Shown: in pieces, positions 33,491 through 44,565 of the stretch
Numbering within the stretch: position 1 is the stretch's first letter
How the letters are laid out: every line of letters starts with the position of its first letter
NCBI GenBank assembly: GCA_005406025.1
Contig: BGZK01000280.1
Span: 434,001 to 498,000, forward strand
Direction of reading: 5' to 3'
Source of the DNA: Eumeta japonica
Taxonomy: Eukaryota; Arthropoda; Insecta; Lepidoptera; Psychidae
Length of the DNA: 64,000 nucleotides
Translations under genes and position numbers: made by a program
Notes under the pieces: model-generated
Told to the model about the DNA's origin: nothing
Databases searched by the model: none
Seen by the model: the letters and a program-made list of their open reading frames with translations, nothing else

Positions 33491-34590
33491 AAGTCAATAG
33501 AGAGGAGGTACGTATATATACCGGGATTTATATCAAGTTTCTACGCGAATGGAAAGATATAAAAAGATATAAAAATCTTATAATTAATTTGACTACGTAC
33601 ATAACGGTATTTTCAATGTAATGAGAATATTCCTTAACGATATTAAGTGAAAATTTTGATATTAAATTTTAATGTAACTTCATATAGAAGCCAATTGAGC
33701 ACCTACACGGAAGCATGAAAGAGGCCGTTCGGTTTTTTCCTTAAATACAAGCGGTATTGGAGTGAAATTGTTTTACTTTTCTTGTTTTAATTTTCCCCTA
33801 AAAAAAAATTAATATTTTAGATATATTTTTTAAAGTCACTACCGCCTGTTTAATTAAAATCAAAAAAATATATATTTAGAAACATTTAATTATTACAATT
33901 TTTTGTCCCACATAAATTAAAATTATTAGAGAATTATATTTAATAACTCATGTATTCCATAAGATCATCCTAACAGATACAGATGTTAATTTTGATTATC
34001 CTATTATTTTGAGTCAGCAATTCTAGTATATATATTGATATCTCGAAACCAGCTATGTATATAACGATTTCGATGAAATTTCTTAGTTTAGTAAAGTTTA
34101 GTTTTTCAAATTTTATACAAAATTTATACAAGAACATGGGAAACTCGCTCCTATTAAGTTGAAAAAAATTAATTCATTTTAATTTTCCTTCGATACTTTA
34201 AGAGATTTGAGAAGAAAAAAATATTTTTCATTCGTTATAATTTAAACAAGCTTTCGTGTTCTAGAAACAATTAACATCGTATATCGGCCGCGTTTTAGAT
34301 TTGAATAAGTATGTAAAACACAGGTCGTAAAATTCAATAAATAAACAATATAAAACTAAATTAATTCACGGAACGCCCGAGAACGACCGACGTTTGAATT
34401 GACGACAGCCCGAGATACGTGCAATATACATCGAAAAAGGGTACTTTTGCATCTATCTATTTTGAATATCGTTGATAGAAAGTAGCAGACGGCAACTAGC
34501 ATAGATAGTTACGAAAGCAAAGGCGAAACAGCAACAAATAGGCTGTAGGTGTAACGCTCAAAGAAAAGTTTGATCACTCATTTTGTTTGG
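33491..34590. other. No gene seen
   Basis: AT-rich DNA; nothing recognised. Confidence 0.4.
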
Positions 34591-34593
34591 TCA

Positions 34594-34761
34594 ATGACGA
34601 GAATAACTGAATATATTTATAACGTAAACAGAACACATAAAGAATATAAGCAGAACACATACTACACCACTCACGAAATCGCCAACACGGATGAATTTCT
34701 GTTTATACGCGTACCAGACATTCAGTTAAATCACAAACCTTTTATACAAATTATTGAATAA
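34594..34761 (+). CDS. Weak candidate: 55-codon frame ending in a polyadenylation signal
   Basis: Hydrophilic frame from an ATG near 34594 ending GAATAAAAC, so that the TAA stop at 34759-34761 overlaps an AATAAA. The residues look protein-like (IANTDEFLFIRVPDIQLNHK) but match no family I know. It could be a terminal exon, with a possible acceptor at GTAAACAG near 34630, or chance. Confidence 0.15.
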   Translation: MTRITEYIYNVNRTHKEYKQNTYYTTHEIANTDEFLFIRVPDIQLNHKPFIQIIE

Positions 34762-35089
34762 AACACTTATTAAATTTTTTTTCTCCAACGATACCTCTTG
34801 TAAAAATCAATAAATGTTTATGCAGTTTTCGACAGTCGTTGCACTTGATGGGGCAAAAGAGCTGATTAGATTTTGGTACCGATTGGTAGAGAAGTCTAAA
34901 AGTTACTTCAAAAAAACATTATTCAGAAAATTTTTTTTTGAGATTTCTGAAAATCCACTCGGCAAAATCAGTTCATCCTTGCGAATGTTTCAATCGGTTA
35001 ATCCGAGCAAAAGTTATGAAAGGTTTACTCAGCACACGTGTGCGTGCACGCATATGCACACACACACGGACCCCTGTGGAGTTCAAAAC

Positions 35090-35455
35090 AGAAGAACGGC
35101 GGCATAGTACCTCGCGATGGCAAAAACAGCGGGATGCTGCAGAGAAGGATAGGTGGGCACACCGTCTCATATCACGGATTGATATTTGTCCGTATCGAAA
35201 TCACGATGAGGTCAACTGCTATCTTACACAGATGTTGTCAGGACATGGCTGCTTCCGAGCATATCTTCACCGCTTTAAGCACGATGATCCTCCCAGTGTG
35301 TTCGTTCTGCCCATGAGTAACTGAAGATACGGAGCATGTATTATTCGTGTGCCCCCGTTTCAACTCTCAGCGTGATGAACTAGATAAAATTCTAAACCAG
35401 AGATTCCAACCAGAGACATTATTAGAAGCAATTTTATCTTCAAATGCGGCCAGAT
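35090..35455 (+). pseudogene. LINE (Jockey/R1-type) ORF2 C-terminus
   Basis: The residues RWAHRLIS, then YLTQMLSGHGCFRAYLHRF (about 35219-35277) and HDDPP are the hallmark C-terminal region of Jockey/R1-like LINE polymerases. A frameshift near 35293 and an in-frame TGA (about 35313) separate these from the closing zinc-binding block CSFCP ... TEDTEHVLFVCPRFNSQRDE (about 35301-35376), which continues to about 35450. Only the 3' end is present, as expected after 5' truncation during insertion. Just upstream, at about 35038-35068, is a short CACACA-rich stretch. Confidence 0.85.
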
Positions 35456-35640
35456 TCCGGTTCAGTTCTCGATTTCAATTTTGATTCTACAACCTGTTCC
35501 GATCCCGGAGTCGTATTTAATTTCATTGTGATCCTTGCTTTAAATTTCGATCTTGATCCCTATCTGAATTCCGGTCCAGGTTCGTTCTCTATTGCAGTGT
35601 CGGTCCCGCTATCAATTCCGGTTTCGATCTTGTTCTAAAT
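35445..35640 (+). repeat. GATTCC-family array fragment
   Basis: Sense array words (GATTCTACAACCTGTTCCGA, TCAATTCCGGTTTCGATC). It directly follows the LINE 3' end. Confidence 0.6.
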
Positions 35641-36069
35641 TCCAAACGTCCATTACTTTAATTTTGCGCCCCACGTTTTATATCGCTATTATATCAAATT
35701 TGAGCTAATTATGAATTCCTTTGGAACATTTTGACGAAACAAAAAGTATCTTATTAATAATTTTAACAATGCAGCTAATCCACAAACTTAATTGCATTCA
35801 AATTGGCGTACCAATCGCTGAATTAGTTAACAATTTACTCTCCGCTCTATGTATTATGTTTATACAAAAATATTATATCAGTCACGTACCGCGTTTGAGA
35901 AGATAAGACAACAAACGCACTTTCGCGCATATAATAATAAATAGATTGGTCATTTATGTTACTATGTAAATGGGAAATGTAGTCCACATTTTTCATGCGC
36001 CGGGTGACGGGAACCAGAACAATTTTGATAGTTAAAGTACTGAAAATAGATGTATTTAAATATATGTAT

Positions 36070-36277
36070 AAGGCTTTGCTTTTAGTTACGGAGGTTGCAT
36101 GAATACCGGCTGGCTCTACACTCCCGTCACTCCTAATCCAAGCTAGAACCTACACTCCCCCCGATATTTACGCTCCCTTCGGTGTATCGGGACTTGTCCC
36201 TTTCAGTCATTGCGACTGGCTGAAGGTTGAGCGATGATGATGATGATGATGATGAAGGCTTTGCTTTTAGTTACGGA
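36070..36277 (+). mobile_element. SINE-like insertion with perfect 23 bp target duplication
   Basis: The 23 bases at 36070-36092 are repeated exactly at 36255-36277. Between them lies a 162 bp insert with GGCTGGCTCTACACTCCCGT, GTGTATCGGGACTTGTCCCT and a (GAT)n tail of about eight units. A long exact duplication plus a simple-repeat tail is the mark of LINE-type target-primed insertion. A second copy lies inverted at 60150-60310. No pol III A/B boxes are evident, so the parent sequence is unknown. Confidence 0.92.
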
Positions 36278-36429
36278 TCAACCGACGAGCGCAATTCGGA
36301 CATCGTTTACATCGATGTCCTTCTGAATCTGAACTTTATTCTGGTTCATTGAAAATTCCATGAAAACTTTAATCACAAAATAAGTAGGCCCAGAGGTCCA
36401 CTCCATATAAGTGCACATAACTCACTTTC

Positions 36430-37075
36430 ACCGCCGGCCACGCAAAGCATTCTCAAAGCATCCTGAACGCGCACGCCACTCGCAACTGACACTAGCGACT
36501 GGCGCGCTCGAGAGATAATAGTGGTACTACGTTTTTAAGCTATTGCATAGCTTTTATCGTGGGCTTTGAGCGCGGCGACCGAATCAAGAAATTCCGTAAC
36601 GAAAATAAAACCTAACACCCCCCCAACGACTACCATGTAGCTCGGCCGAGCGTTCGCTTAACGTGTATATTGATGGTACGACTGTACGAAACTCGCACGG
36701 ATCGAGACGAGCTGCTCCGAAATCGGACGAATACGTAAGCAGCTGTTTGTGAGAAAGTATATAGGTGTATAAGTATCTATCATATCTTTATAATGCCACA
36801 CTCACCGCATGTGCCCTGTAAGAATACATGTACGTATATATGTATACATAGGTGTTCATGTGTACAACAGTGAATAGCAGTTGCTGGTGACGAGTAAAAT
36901 TTGTGTGTTAAGTGTTTTAAATATAAATAAACAAAGTACATTTATTAATGAAGAAAGTGATGAAAAACTTGAATTAATATCAAAGAAAAAAAAATACTGC
37001 ATAAATAAATAAATAATTTTAAATGCATAAGTTGATAAAAAATGCTATGCAATAGCTTTACCGCGGCAGTCCCCG
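36430..37075. repeat. GC-rich block with GCTATTGCATAGC repeats
   Basis: AAGCTATTGCATAGC at 36537 is the exact complement of GCTATGCAATAGCTT at about 37045. Each is followed by a related GC-rich stretch (TTTTATCGTGGGCTTTGAGC and TTTACCGCGGCAGTCCCCGA). These words resemble dispersed moth repeats I recall. The island 36640-36740 is GC-rich and could also be regulatory for the candidate exon at 37115. Confidence 0.55.
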
Positions 37076-37114
37076 AGTGCCACACGTTCAATTTTTTTTT
37101 AAATCAACAACAAA

Positions 37115-37181
37115 ATGACTGAAATTAAGCAGAGCTGTTATGATTGCTGCGTATCGGGATGCCTGAAGACCGTTACAAATG
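37115..37181 (+). CDS. Candidate first coding exon, Cys-rich start
   Basis: ATG at 37115 sits in AACAACAAAATGA, an excellent insect start context. The frame reads MTEIKQSCYDCCVSGCLKTV then TN, with four Cys within nine residues, and meets a possible donor (G, then GTGAAT at 37182); without splicing it stops after seven more codons. A GC-rich island and leader-like sequence lie upstream. I do not recognise the protein. Chance remains likely: the frame is short and the donor is mediocre. Confidence 0.28.
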
Positions 37182-37204
37182 GTGAATTCAGTTTTTTTTC
37201 GTGA

Positions 37205-40001
37205 CTTGTTGAAATAGATAGGTAATAATAAAAAAAATTACACATGGTGAATTTTTTTTTTATATAGATATTTAAACTCTGTTCTTTCAAATACTACCTT
37301 TGCACCCAAATTGAATGTATGACTTTATTTGTATAGAATAGCTAATATAATAAAATATAATCCACACTATGCTCTCTATAATAAAATTATGATAAAAACA
37401 GTTTCTTTTATATAAGAGATACTTGATAAATATCTGTAAATAATCTTGATAAATAGTGGTCTGAATTCGATATACTTTAATGAAACATCTCTCATATTAA
37501 AATATTCTGAAAGAATTATTTTTTATAAAATACTCTTTTCAGGGTCGAAAGTGCACATTTTATGAATTTTTCTCTAACTTCACCAAAGTAATTTAAAAAA
37601 AATTAATTAATGTTCTAATTTATCAGACGAACATTGTGCTTTAAGTGTATTTGACGAGAATAGTTAAATGATAAACCCTCGCTTCATCGTCGTGTATGCG
37701 AATATAATTTTAATACTAACTCTATTTTAATATTGTTAGATCAAAAACAACAAAAAGTACTGTTCCAAAACACCTATTACCAATGTACAATACTAAAGAG
37801 ATCGTAGAAATTTTGAAAAAGAGATTTTTGATGGATAATTATATAAATTTAATTTTCATTTAAGTGATAATGTTTCAATTTTGTCCGATTTGTCTAATTA
37901 ATAGAGGGCCGATTCTTCAGTTCTTAAAGTCAATTACGTAAATTGACAAATTTTAAAATATCTCTTAAAATAATATAAAACCTGTCCTTTTCCATGCTTT
38001 ACCTGTATCTGTTCTCCAGTGGTCTATTGTAAAAACTTTATTTAAGAATGACAATTTATTAAACCCTAAAATACAATATAAAAATAACAATGTAAAATAA
38101 AATATTATAATCGCTGCAATCGTCGAAAGTTCTTTCCTATCACGAATAGGTGGTGTAAAGTAACTAAAAATGCCTACTTTATCAATATTATATTATGTTT
38201 CTGTCAAATATATATTTGTCTTTTTGGAATTATTTTAGAACCACTATTTTTTAGTAATAAATTTACTTATCTTCTAATAACGTAAAATATAGTTTTAATA
38301 GAAAAAAAACACGTATTAAAATATAATTCTACAAAAGTCGGAACCACCAGCCCTAAGCGCTCGACCAAGAGAAGGTAATTAAAATAAGATTACACGCGGG
38401 AACGGACCTTCTGGGTATATTTATTTTGTGCTTTAGTTCTAGTGTGAATTTGGAGCCGGTCACTAGCCCCTTATTGATAAGTGGATTGACAAGTTTATTG
38501 ATAAGTGTTTTCCAGTCAATATGCCCAAAATTTTTTTTTGGAATGCCGAAATAAAATCTATCCCATGTTCATGTACATAATACTGTAAAAATTTATTTAA
38601 TAAAAATTTCATTTATTCTATTGAACAGTTTAATTGTAAAATCGAAACAAAAACGAAACAAACAGATGAGCAATAAAATCAACCAAGTCATCATCGTAAA
38701 TTATTAGAAAAAGTAGTGGCGATTGTCCATAAATAGAGGCACAATTAAATGTGTTTAAATAATAGTAGCTAAATACAAAAAGAACCACATCAAGGCCTAT
38801 TCCATACAAAACTAAATTAAAATGTTTGGCATAAACTTGCTATAAAATTTATGAACATTTGTTCGGATAGAAATGAAAAATAAATAAAGCTCGGGTATTT
38901 TTTTCTATTATATATTTCGTTTTTGTTAATGCATTTCATTCGCTACTACGTCATTACGCACACAGGCAAAGACACATCCTCTTAATGCTACTTAACGCTG
39001 CGAGGTAATAACGAAGTCGTGGGAGGGAATATCTCTCCTATTTCCGCGTCCACCGTCAATCCTTAATTTCCGATATCGAAGCGAAAGGATTATCACGTTT
39101 TAGGAGATGACTTCCTGTAAGCGGCCGTCCCCTTAAAAAGAATGACTTGGCCTAGGAACAGGTAGGAGCGTATACTATAATAATAGATTATTAATAAAAT
39201 GACATGCAAAAGTGTAATCAGATATCGACTTGTTAGAATTATTCAAGTCCTTATTATTGTTATTCTCTGTAAGAAACGAAAAGTATGAAATACATAAAAA
39301 ATACCAAGAGATATAAAAAATCCTTGAGACTTTGTGACTAAAACGAGACCTAGAAACGTTCAGGACAATAGAAGACGAGGCCCAGACCATGTGCCAACGC
39401 CGCACGAAATACGAAAAACGATAGTTGTTACGAAACATGCACGGCAATACGCAGACTGACACCAGATCAAAACAGCGGGCTTAGCATGACTAGCCCTGGA
39501 CAAGTCTTATAGGACTATCACTTTCATACATTACGTTGCTCGAGAAAGACAGTCTTATAGAGAGACTTCTCTAGGGCAAAATCCTAGGCCCGCAGATTTA
39601 GTAGCTGCAAAACCGAGGAAGTGCGAATATGTATCAACGAAGAGATTGTGATTGATTTACTGATGTATTGTAAATATTTAAGAGTTATCTTTTAAAATAC
39701 AGTAATTTCGTAACTTTTATTTCGTAAAAAAAAAGCAATAATTATTTCTGTCTGTCGAATTGATATAGAAAAAAACTATAGAAACTAGTATGTTTAATAT
39801 TCAATGTTCTTATGATAAGATCTTTACGAGTTTCACTACGCCCACAAAATATTGTGCGGCTCGAGTTTTTGTTTATTAGTTTTTCTACAGCAACAGTTTG
39901 AGCGGCAAAAAATATTCTTGCTGCTCAAACTGCTTCGACTATCCATTATCTTTTAAAATAGCTCCTTTTACTTTACACTGATTAATCTACTAATCTTTAC
40001 C
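37205..40001. other. No gene seen
   Basis: AT-rich. A 95-codon minus-strand frame at 39175-39462 has no motif I recognise. GC-richer patches near 39000-39160 are unassigned. Confidence 0.4.
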
Positions 40002-40262
40002 TCAGAAATTATGAATTAATACGAAAATAAGTACAAAGTTAGCCCCTATTGAGGTCCAATAAGGCGTTACCGTAAAAAATCCGTGCGATATGTCAACACG
40101 ACACTGCCGCTTAGTATGTTCGGCACATTGGTGTAATAAAGCACTAACGCTGCCTATGCGCGCGTAGATAGATTGTTGTAATTTATTAAAATTTAATGTC
40201 AATTTGAAATCGTCATGCTTGCTGGATACTAAATTAAATAAAAGAACGCACAACAACCGCAT
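40002..40262 (-). CDS. Possible chemoreceptor-like C-terminal exon or fragment
   Basis: An 86-codon frame opens at ATG 40262 (MRLLCVLLFNLVSS) and ends at 40002. Its last third, DISHGFFTVTPYWTSIGANF then VLIFVLIHNF, has the outline of the C-terminus of insect gustatory receptors: a G-F-F-T-V turn, a run of polar residues, S-I, then a last hydrophobic segment ending near the usual TY..x..QF motif, which is not intact (HNF instead of QF). The preceding LLHQCAEHTKRQ fits the intracellular loop in type. Other receptor exons are not found nearby. It could be a lone exon, a pseudogene fragment or chance; the family call is tentative. Confidence 0.25.
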   Translation of the reverse strand: MRLLCVLLFNLVSSKHDDFKLTLNFNKLQQSIYARIGSVSALLHQCAEHTKRQCRVDISHGFFTVTPYWTSIGANFVLIFVLIHNF

Positions 40263-40784
40263 GTATAGTATACTCTTGACGGGCAGAGATAAAAACGTAG
40301 AATGACCCAAGTATTATGTTATCGTTGTAAGATAACGATACGGATCGCTACTCATATAAAACTGTCGCATAGCAGTTGTTTGTGCGGCAATACGCGTATT
40401 ATGGTACAGAGCTAGGCGATCGAATATTTTTTGTGTAGTACGTATGTATGTTGTAGTATATGTATATATAAACTAATGATAAATTATATTAATTTGTTTT
40501 TGAATACTACGCCGCCCGACCGGACATAAGCGCAACTTGTTAACCCGGAATTAGCAGTAAGCTTTTAATGCTATAGCTTTGCAGGTTAGTCGAGGGCGTG
40601 TCCTACGGGCCAAGCCGGCCCGCTGACGCTTTTGTCCATTTCCAAGTAAACTGCGATAAAATTAACGAATTCTTAATTTACGATCGCCCGTCGACGAAAT
40701 AATATTAAGGCCGTGTCATTAAGTTGTCCATCGAATGTCACATAAAATGCATTCAAATACGCTCAGTTATAGTAGTATAATAAA

Positions 40785-40860
40785 AAAAGGCTGGTCAAGG
40801 TGAAAGTCGGACTTCCGAATCCAGGGTTCCGTGATGACGTATATGAAGCTGAACGAAATC
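40785..40860 (+). repeat. ~740 bp family, end fragment
   Basis: GGCTGGTCAAGGTGAAAGTC, CGGACTTCCGAATCC, AGGGTTCCGTGATGAC matches the left end of copy B (43808-43860). Confidence 0.65.
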
Positions 40861-42485
40861 GAAAATGGTACTTTAAACTAAATTATTGATTTGTCAATAA
40901 GTACTTGAGTATGTAGAAAACTTTGATATATTAATATTTAAACAGACAAAAATAATGATTTACTACAATTGTCATAAATCCCCCTTGAAAAAACAGATTA
41001 AAAAAACATATATTGCCTGCGAAATTATAATTTAAACCTGTTAATTAATTCTTAAAAGCACTAACTGGACAACTTTAGAAAAGAATATTACTTACATTTT
41101 AGTATTGGCTGTATATTTATTTCCTTAATTTAAAACGCACCAGACATTATACCGTTCTTAATCTATAACAATTAAATAAAGCTTTATCACATACTGGTTG
41201 CAGAGAATATTTATTAAACAACGTTATGCATTTACAGTTACCAAAATACTCGTTACTTTATGACATCGCCTTAAATGTCTAGAAGTGTTTCCTAGAGTGG
41301 GTCGTTATTGAGATAATACAAACGGCTGTTTTATTAAAAGCTCGTTTCAATCTAGATTAATGATATCTAAGCAAAAATATGAACTTGGACACATTTCATT
41401 AAGTATAGAACAAATGTCAAGATATACGCTGTGTATTTTTGTCGACATGACAGTTCATTACTATGCTGATGTACAGCGCCACCTATCACTCGCGTTACTG
41501 CAAGCTGACAGTTAAGTAATTTACAGTTAAGTTATTTACAAATTCTGTATTTACGAACCAAAATGAATCATATTCATGATGTATGTTCTTTTAATACCAC
41601 AAAAACAAATCACTAAATCTGAACCCTATAAGCAAAGTGTTATTAATGTATTGGTAAATGAAAATGATTCACATCTACACAGTTCATTCGTTCGGTTAAC
41701 AACATGATTTGCAACATCTTTTTTGGGAAAAACGTTTAAAAAAAATCTACACGCTTGTAACGGAAAGTGCAGAACGACGTTTACTGGCTAACCCGTATAG
41801 CCCTATTTTATTATTGCCTAGCCCGTAGCCAGTAATAAAATAACATCGCTACAACATCACCTTTGGACTCGCGAAGTCTTAATCCGGCAGGTGTCAATGT
41901 CGACTTACTTATTAAAAAGTAATGAGAAATGTCATAGCGTGGGCGTCAAAAATCTGACACCCCCTTTTAGATGCGGCATATCTAAAGGGCACGCCGCTAT
42001 TGTCTCATTCACCCTGGCCGCTCGTCAGTCCATTGTTAGTCTGACTTGATAGCAAATGGGTTGAACGCGAACTTGCGGATATCGAATGACATGTTATATA
42101 CAATTTTGACTTTCTCCGGAACTGAAAACTTCCTTGTGTTTCACGTAGAGAAAATTCCAATTTAGAAAAAAATAAAGATCATCTAAATTCAATGAAAATA
42201 CTGGCAAAAATAGTAACAATGAGTGTCCTCATATTTTGAATCAAATCGTTTTCTATCACCACCCACCTCACACCATCATTCGCACAGGTAAATCGATAGA
42301 CGGCGTTGCATACGTTCCAACCAATACAATTTTCCTCTATCAGAATCTTTTTGGATCTTGCCATAGTATTCAACATTGAAAGTGTCCAAATTCTGGGCTA
42401 AAAAATCATGTCCTGCGCTGGAGCGGATTAAAAATGATCTCGTAGGTGGGCGACAAATCACGAAAATAAATTCTATGTAATTTCT
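40861..42485. other. No gene seen
   Basis: AT-rich. Contains CAGCGCCACCTATCAC near 41475 (a distant relative of the GCGCCATCT core) and an imperfect inverted repeat at about 41803-41847 around TATTTTATTATTGCC. Two frames near 42179-42461 on the minus strand carry no safe motif. Confidence 0.4.
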
Positions 42486-42489
42486 GCTA

Positions 42490-43080
42490 CATTATTTGTA
42501 TAAATAACGTTCTTCCAAATCTTGATAACCATCGCTGTTCTGAAGTCTTCTGCTACGCTGATGACACTGCCATAGTATGTCGATTACACCACGACGCCAA
42601 TTTTGGAGACAGCTGAAAATGGACTGCTTCTGATTGGCTGAATTCTAATTCTAATAATTTCACGGAAGCCTCAGATAATAGTACCTGAACATTTCATTCA
42701 TGTATCAAACTTAATTCTTAGTACAACAACCTTCATGTTCGTGTAATAATTTTATTGAGAAAATCAGCCATACCGGGAGTACTTCGGCGTGTTACTAGAT
42801 GAGAGACTTCGTAAATCATTTCGTAACCCTCTCTATTCGGCCCAGCACACTCCGCTCACGAAACGTGTCCGTAATATTAAGAACAAAAACGTACTCGAAA
42901 TGATCTGTATGTGTCTATGTAGACCTGTTGTAACGTACTGCGTCTCTACACGAGGTACGTAAAAGTATGTAAAACTTATTTGTTACCAGTTGAGAAAGCA
43001 CAACATTTCGTGGTGAAAGTTATATGCAGTAAATCCTATCGGCCTGCTACTTACCAGATTTGCACTACGAATTTGCACTT
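42490..43080 (+). pseudogene. LINE reverse transcriptase relic (Jockey superfamily type)
   Basis: The catalytic box CYADDTAIVC is intact at about 42550-42580, followed by ASDWLNSNS (about 42630). After deletions and frame changes come FGVLLDERLRKSF (about 42783-42815), MICMCLCRPVVTYCVSTRG (about 42901-42956) and VEKAQHFVVKVICSKSYRPA (about 42983-43042). This order (YADD, D-W-L, YLGV-type block, thumb, ERAQ..V-K-V block) is that of CR1/Daphne-like LINEs. No full frame is left. Orientation is opposite to the LINE at 23-24 kb. Confidence 0.8.
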
Positions 43081-43324
43081 CGCTTCGGCAATTCTCGGTA
43101 GTTTACAACTAAAGATTCCAATCCCGGTATTCCGAGATCCCGCGCTATTTCCCAGTCGTGCTTGTTACGGGATTACGAACGCGGGATCCAGCGGGATTTG
43201 CGTGATTTCATTATTTGATTTATTGACTTTTTCGTATTTATGTGTGTGAATTTTTGACGTGACAACGTCTTATAAATTGGTTTGCCGGGTGACACTTCAA
43301 GAAACTGCGTTACGCTCCGCTCAC

Positions 43325-43475
43325 GTTATGCGCTCACAATGAGAGCGAGTGAGAGGCACGCGTCCCTTCCACTCGGGCATGGTTAGCCCGCCTAAGAGCG
43401 AGAGAGACAGACAAAAAGTGAAAGGCACGCGTCCCTTCCACTCAGAGATAGTTAGCCCGCCTAAGGCGAGACATT
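43325..43475 (+). repeat. Two-copy tandem duplication (~70 bp)
   Basis: GGCACGCGTCCCTTCCACTC with GGTTAGCCCGCCTAAG (43354 on) recurs as GGCACGCGTCCCTTCCACTC with AGTTAGCCCGCCTAAG (43424 on). GC-rich relative to its surroundings. Confidence 0.85.
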
Positions 43476-43569
43476 GTACGCAAATGTATTGCAAGTTATT
43501 GTATGTATATTTGTATATAAATACGTATGTATGTGTAAAGGTAAAAATAAAATTTTGTTAATATGAAAT

Positions 43570-43645
43570 TCAGTGCGAGATTCTTTGTATAAATTAATGT
43601 TTTAAATATAATTCTTTGTATAAATAAATGTTTTAAATTGTTACT
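43570..43645 (+). repeat. Two-copy tandem duplication (~36 bp)
   Basis: ATTCTTTGTATAAATTAATG near 43576 and ATTCTTTGTATAAATAAATG near 43611, each followed by TTTTAAAT. Confidence 0.85.
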
Positions 43646-43799
43646 ATTATTTCATCCTTCTTCCTACTATACGAATGAATATTCACATTAAAATGATTTT
43701 ACCACTCAAAGTCGTTGTCACGTAAAACTTTCGCCCGTATACCGACTTTACAGGCAACCAATTTTTTTTTGCTGTAGTGAATATAGGGATAGTAAAATC

Positions 43800-44565
43800 A
43801 AATACAAAAAACTGGGCAAGTACATGTCGGACCGTGCTCAATACAGGGTTCCGAAGCCATTATTACGAAGAAATGCATCACATATGAAAAAAGAACGTTG
43901 TTACACTTTTTCCATGTTTCCCGCACAGAATAATTGTAAGCACTTAAGTCGCCTATAACTAGAAAACATGTAGGTATGTTAACTATTACTATTAAACTAG
44001 TGTAAATTAAAGTGCATCAGCAAAAGAGCGTATTTTACTAGCACTTACGTCATTTTGTTAAGAAGCACAGTTTTTCTGTAATAACTCAAAAACAGTATAT
44101 CCCACCATGTTCAAAATAATTTTCATTGAAAGCGTTTATTTAAGCATTGCCTTCGTTATTTTTTAGACATTTTTTTTTGGATTAAAGGTTTATAAAATAG
44201 AGGGGGGACACAATTTCTGCAAATTTCGGAGCGATTATTTCCGAAATAATTCACTTAATCAGAAAAATTGCTTTGAGACCTTAAAGTGTTTTTAAAAGAA
44301 CTGTAGAAGTATGTATCGCGCGTTAATATTTGCTGAATTTTTTTTTCCATTTCTGTTGGATATATGGATGGAACAACCTCCAAGGAAATTATTTATTTTT
44401 ATTATTTAACCACCAAAATAAGTAGAAACGTATATAAGATCCTTACACTATAAATTTCATCAATATACGTTTTGTAATTTTGAATAAATAGCCTGTGACA
44501 AACGGACGTATATAACGAAACTATAAGGGTTCTGTTTTTGGCATTTTGGTTCGGAATCCCAAAAA
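43800..44565 (+). mobile_element. ~740 bp GGGTTCCG element, copy B
   Basis: Left end CTGGGCAAGTACATGTCGGA ... CAGGGTTCCGAAGCC (about 43811-43859); right end ATAAGGGTTCTGTTTTTGGC then TTTTGGTTCGGAATCCC (44525-44561). Interior aligns with copy A (28112-28845) in the opposite orientation, including GGGGACACAATTTCTGCAAA. No coding frame. Confidence 0.8.

Noticed and set aside
39175..39462. 95-codon minus-strand frame
   Set aside because: No recognisable motif; the Asn/Lys/Ser-rich end reflects composition.
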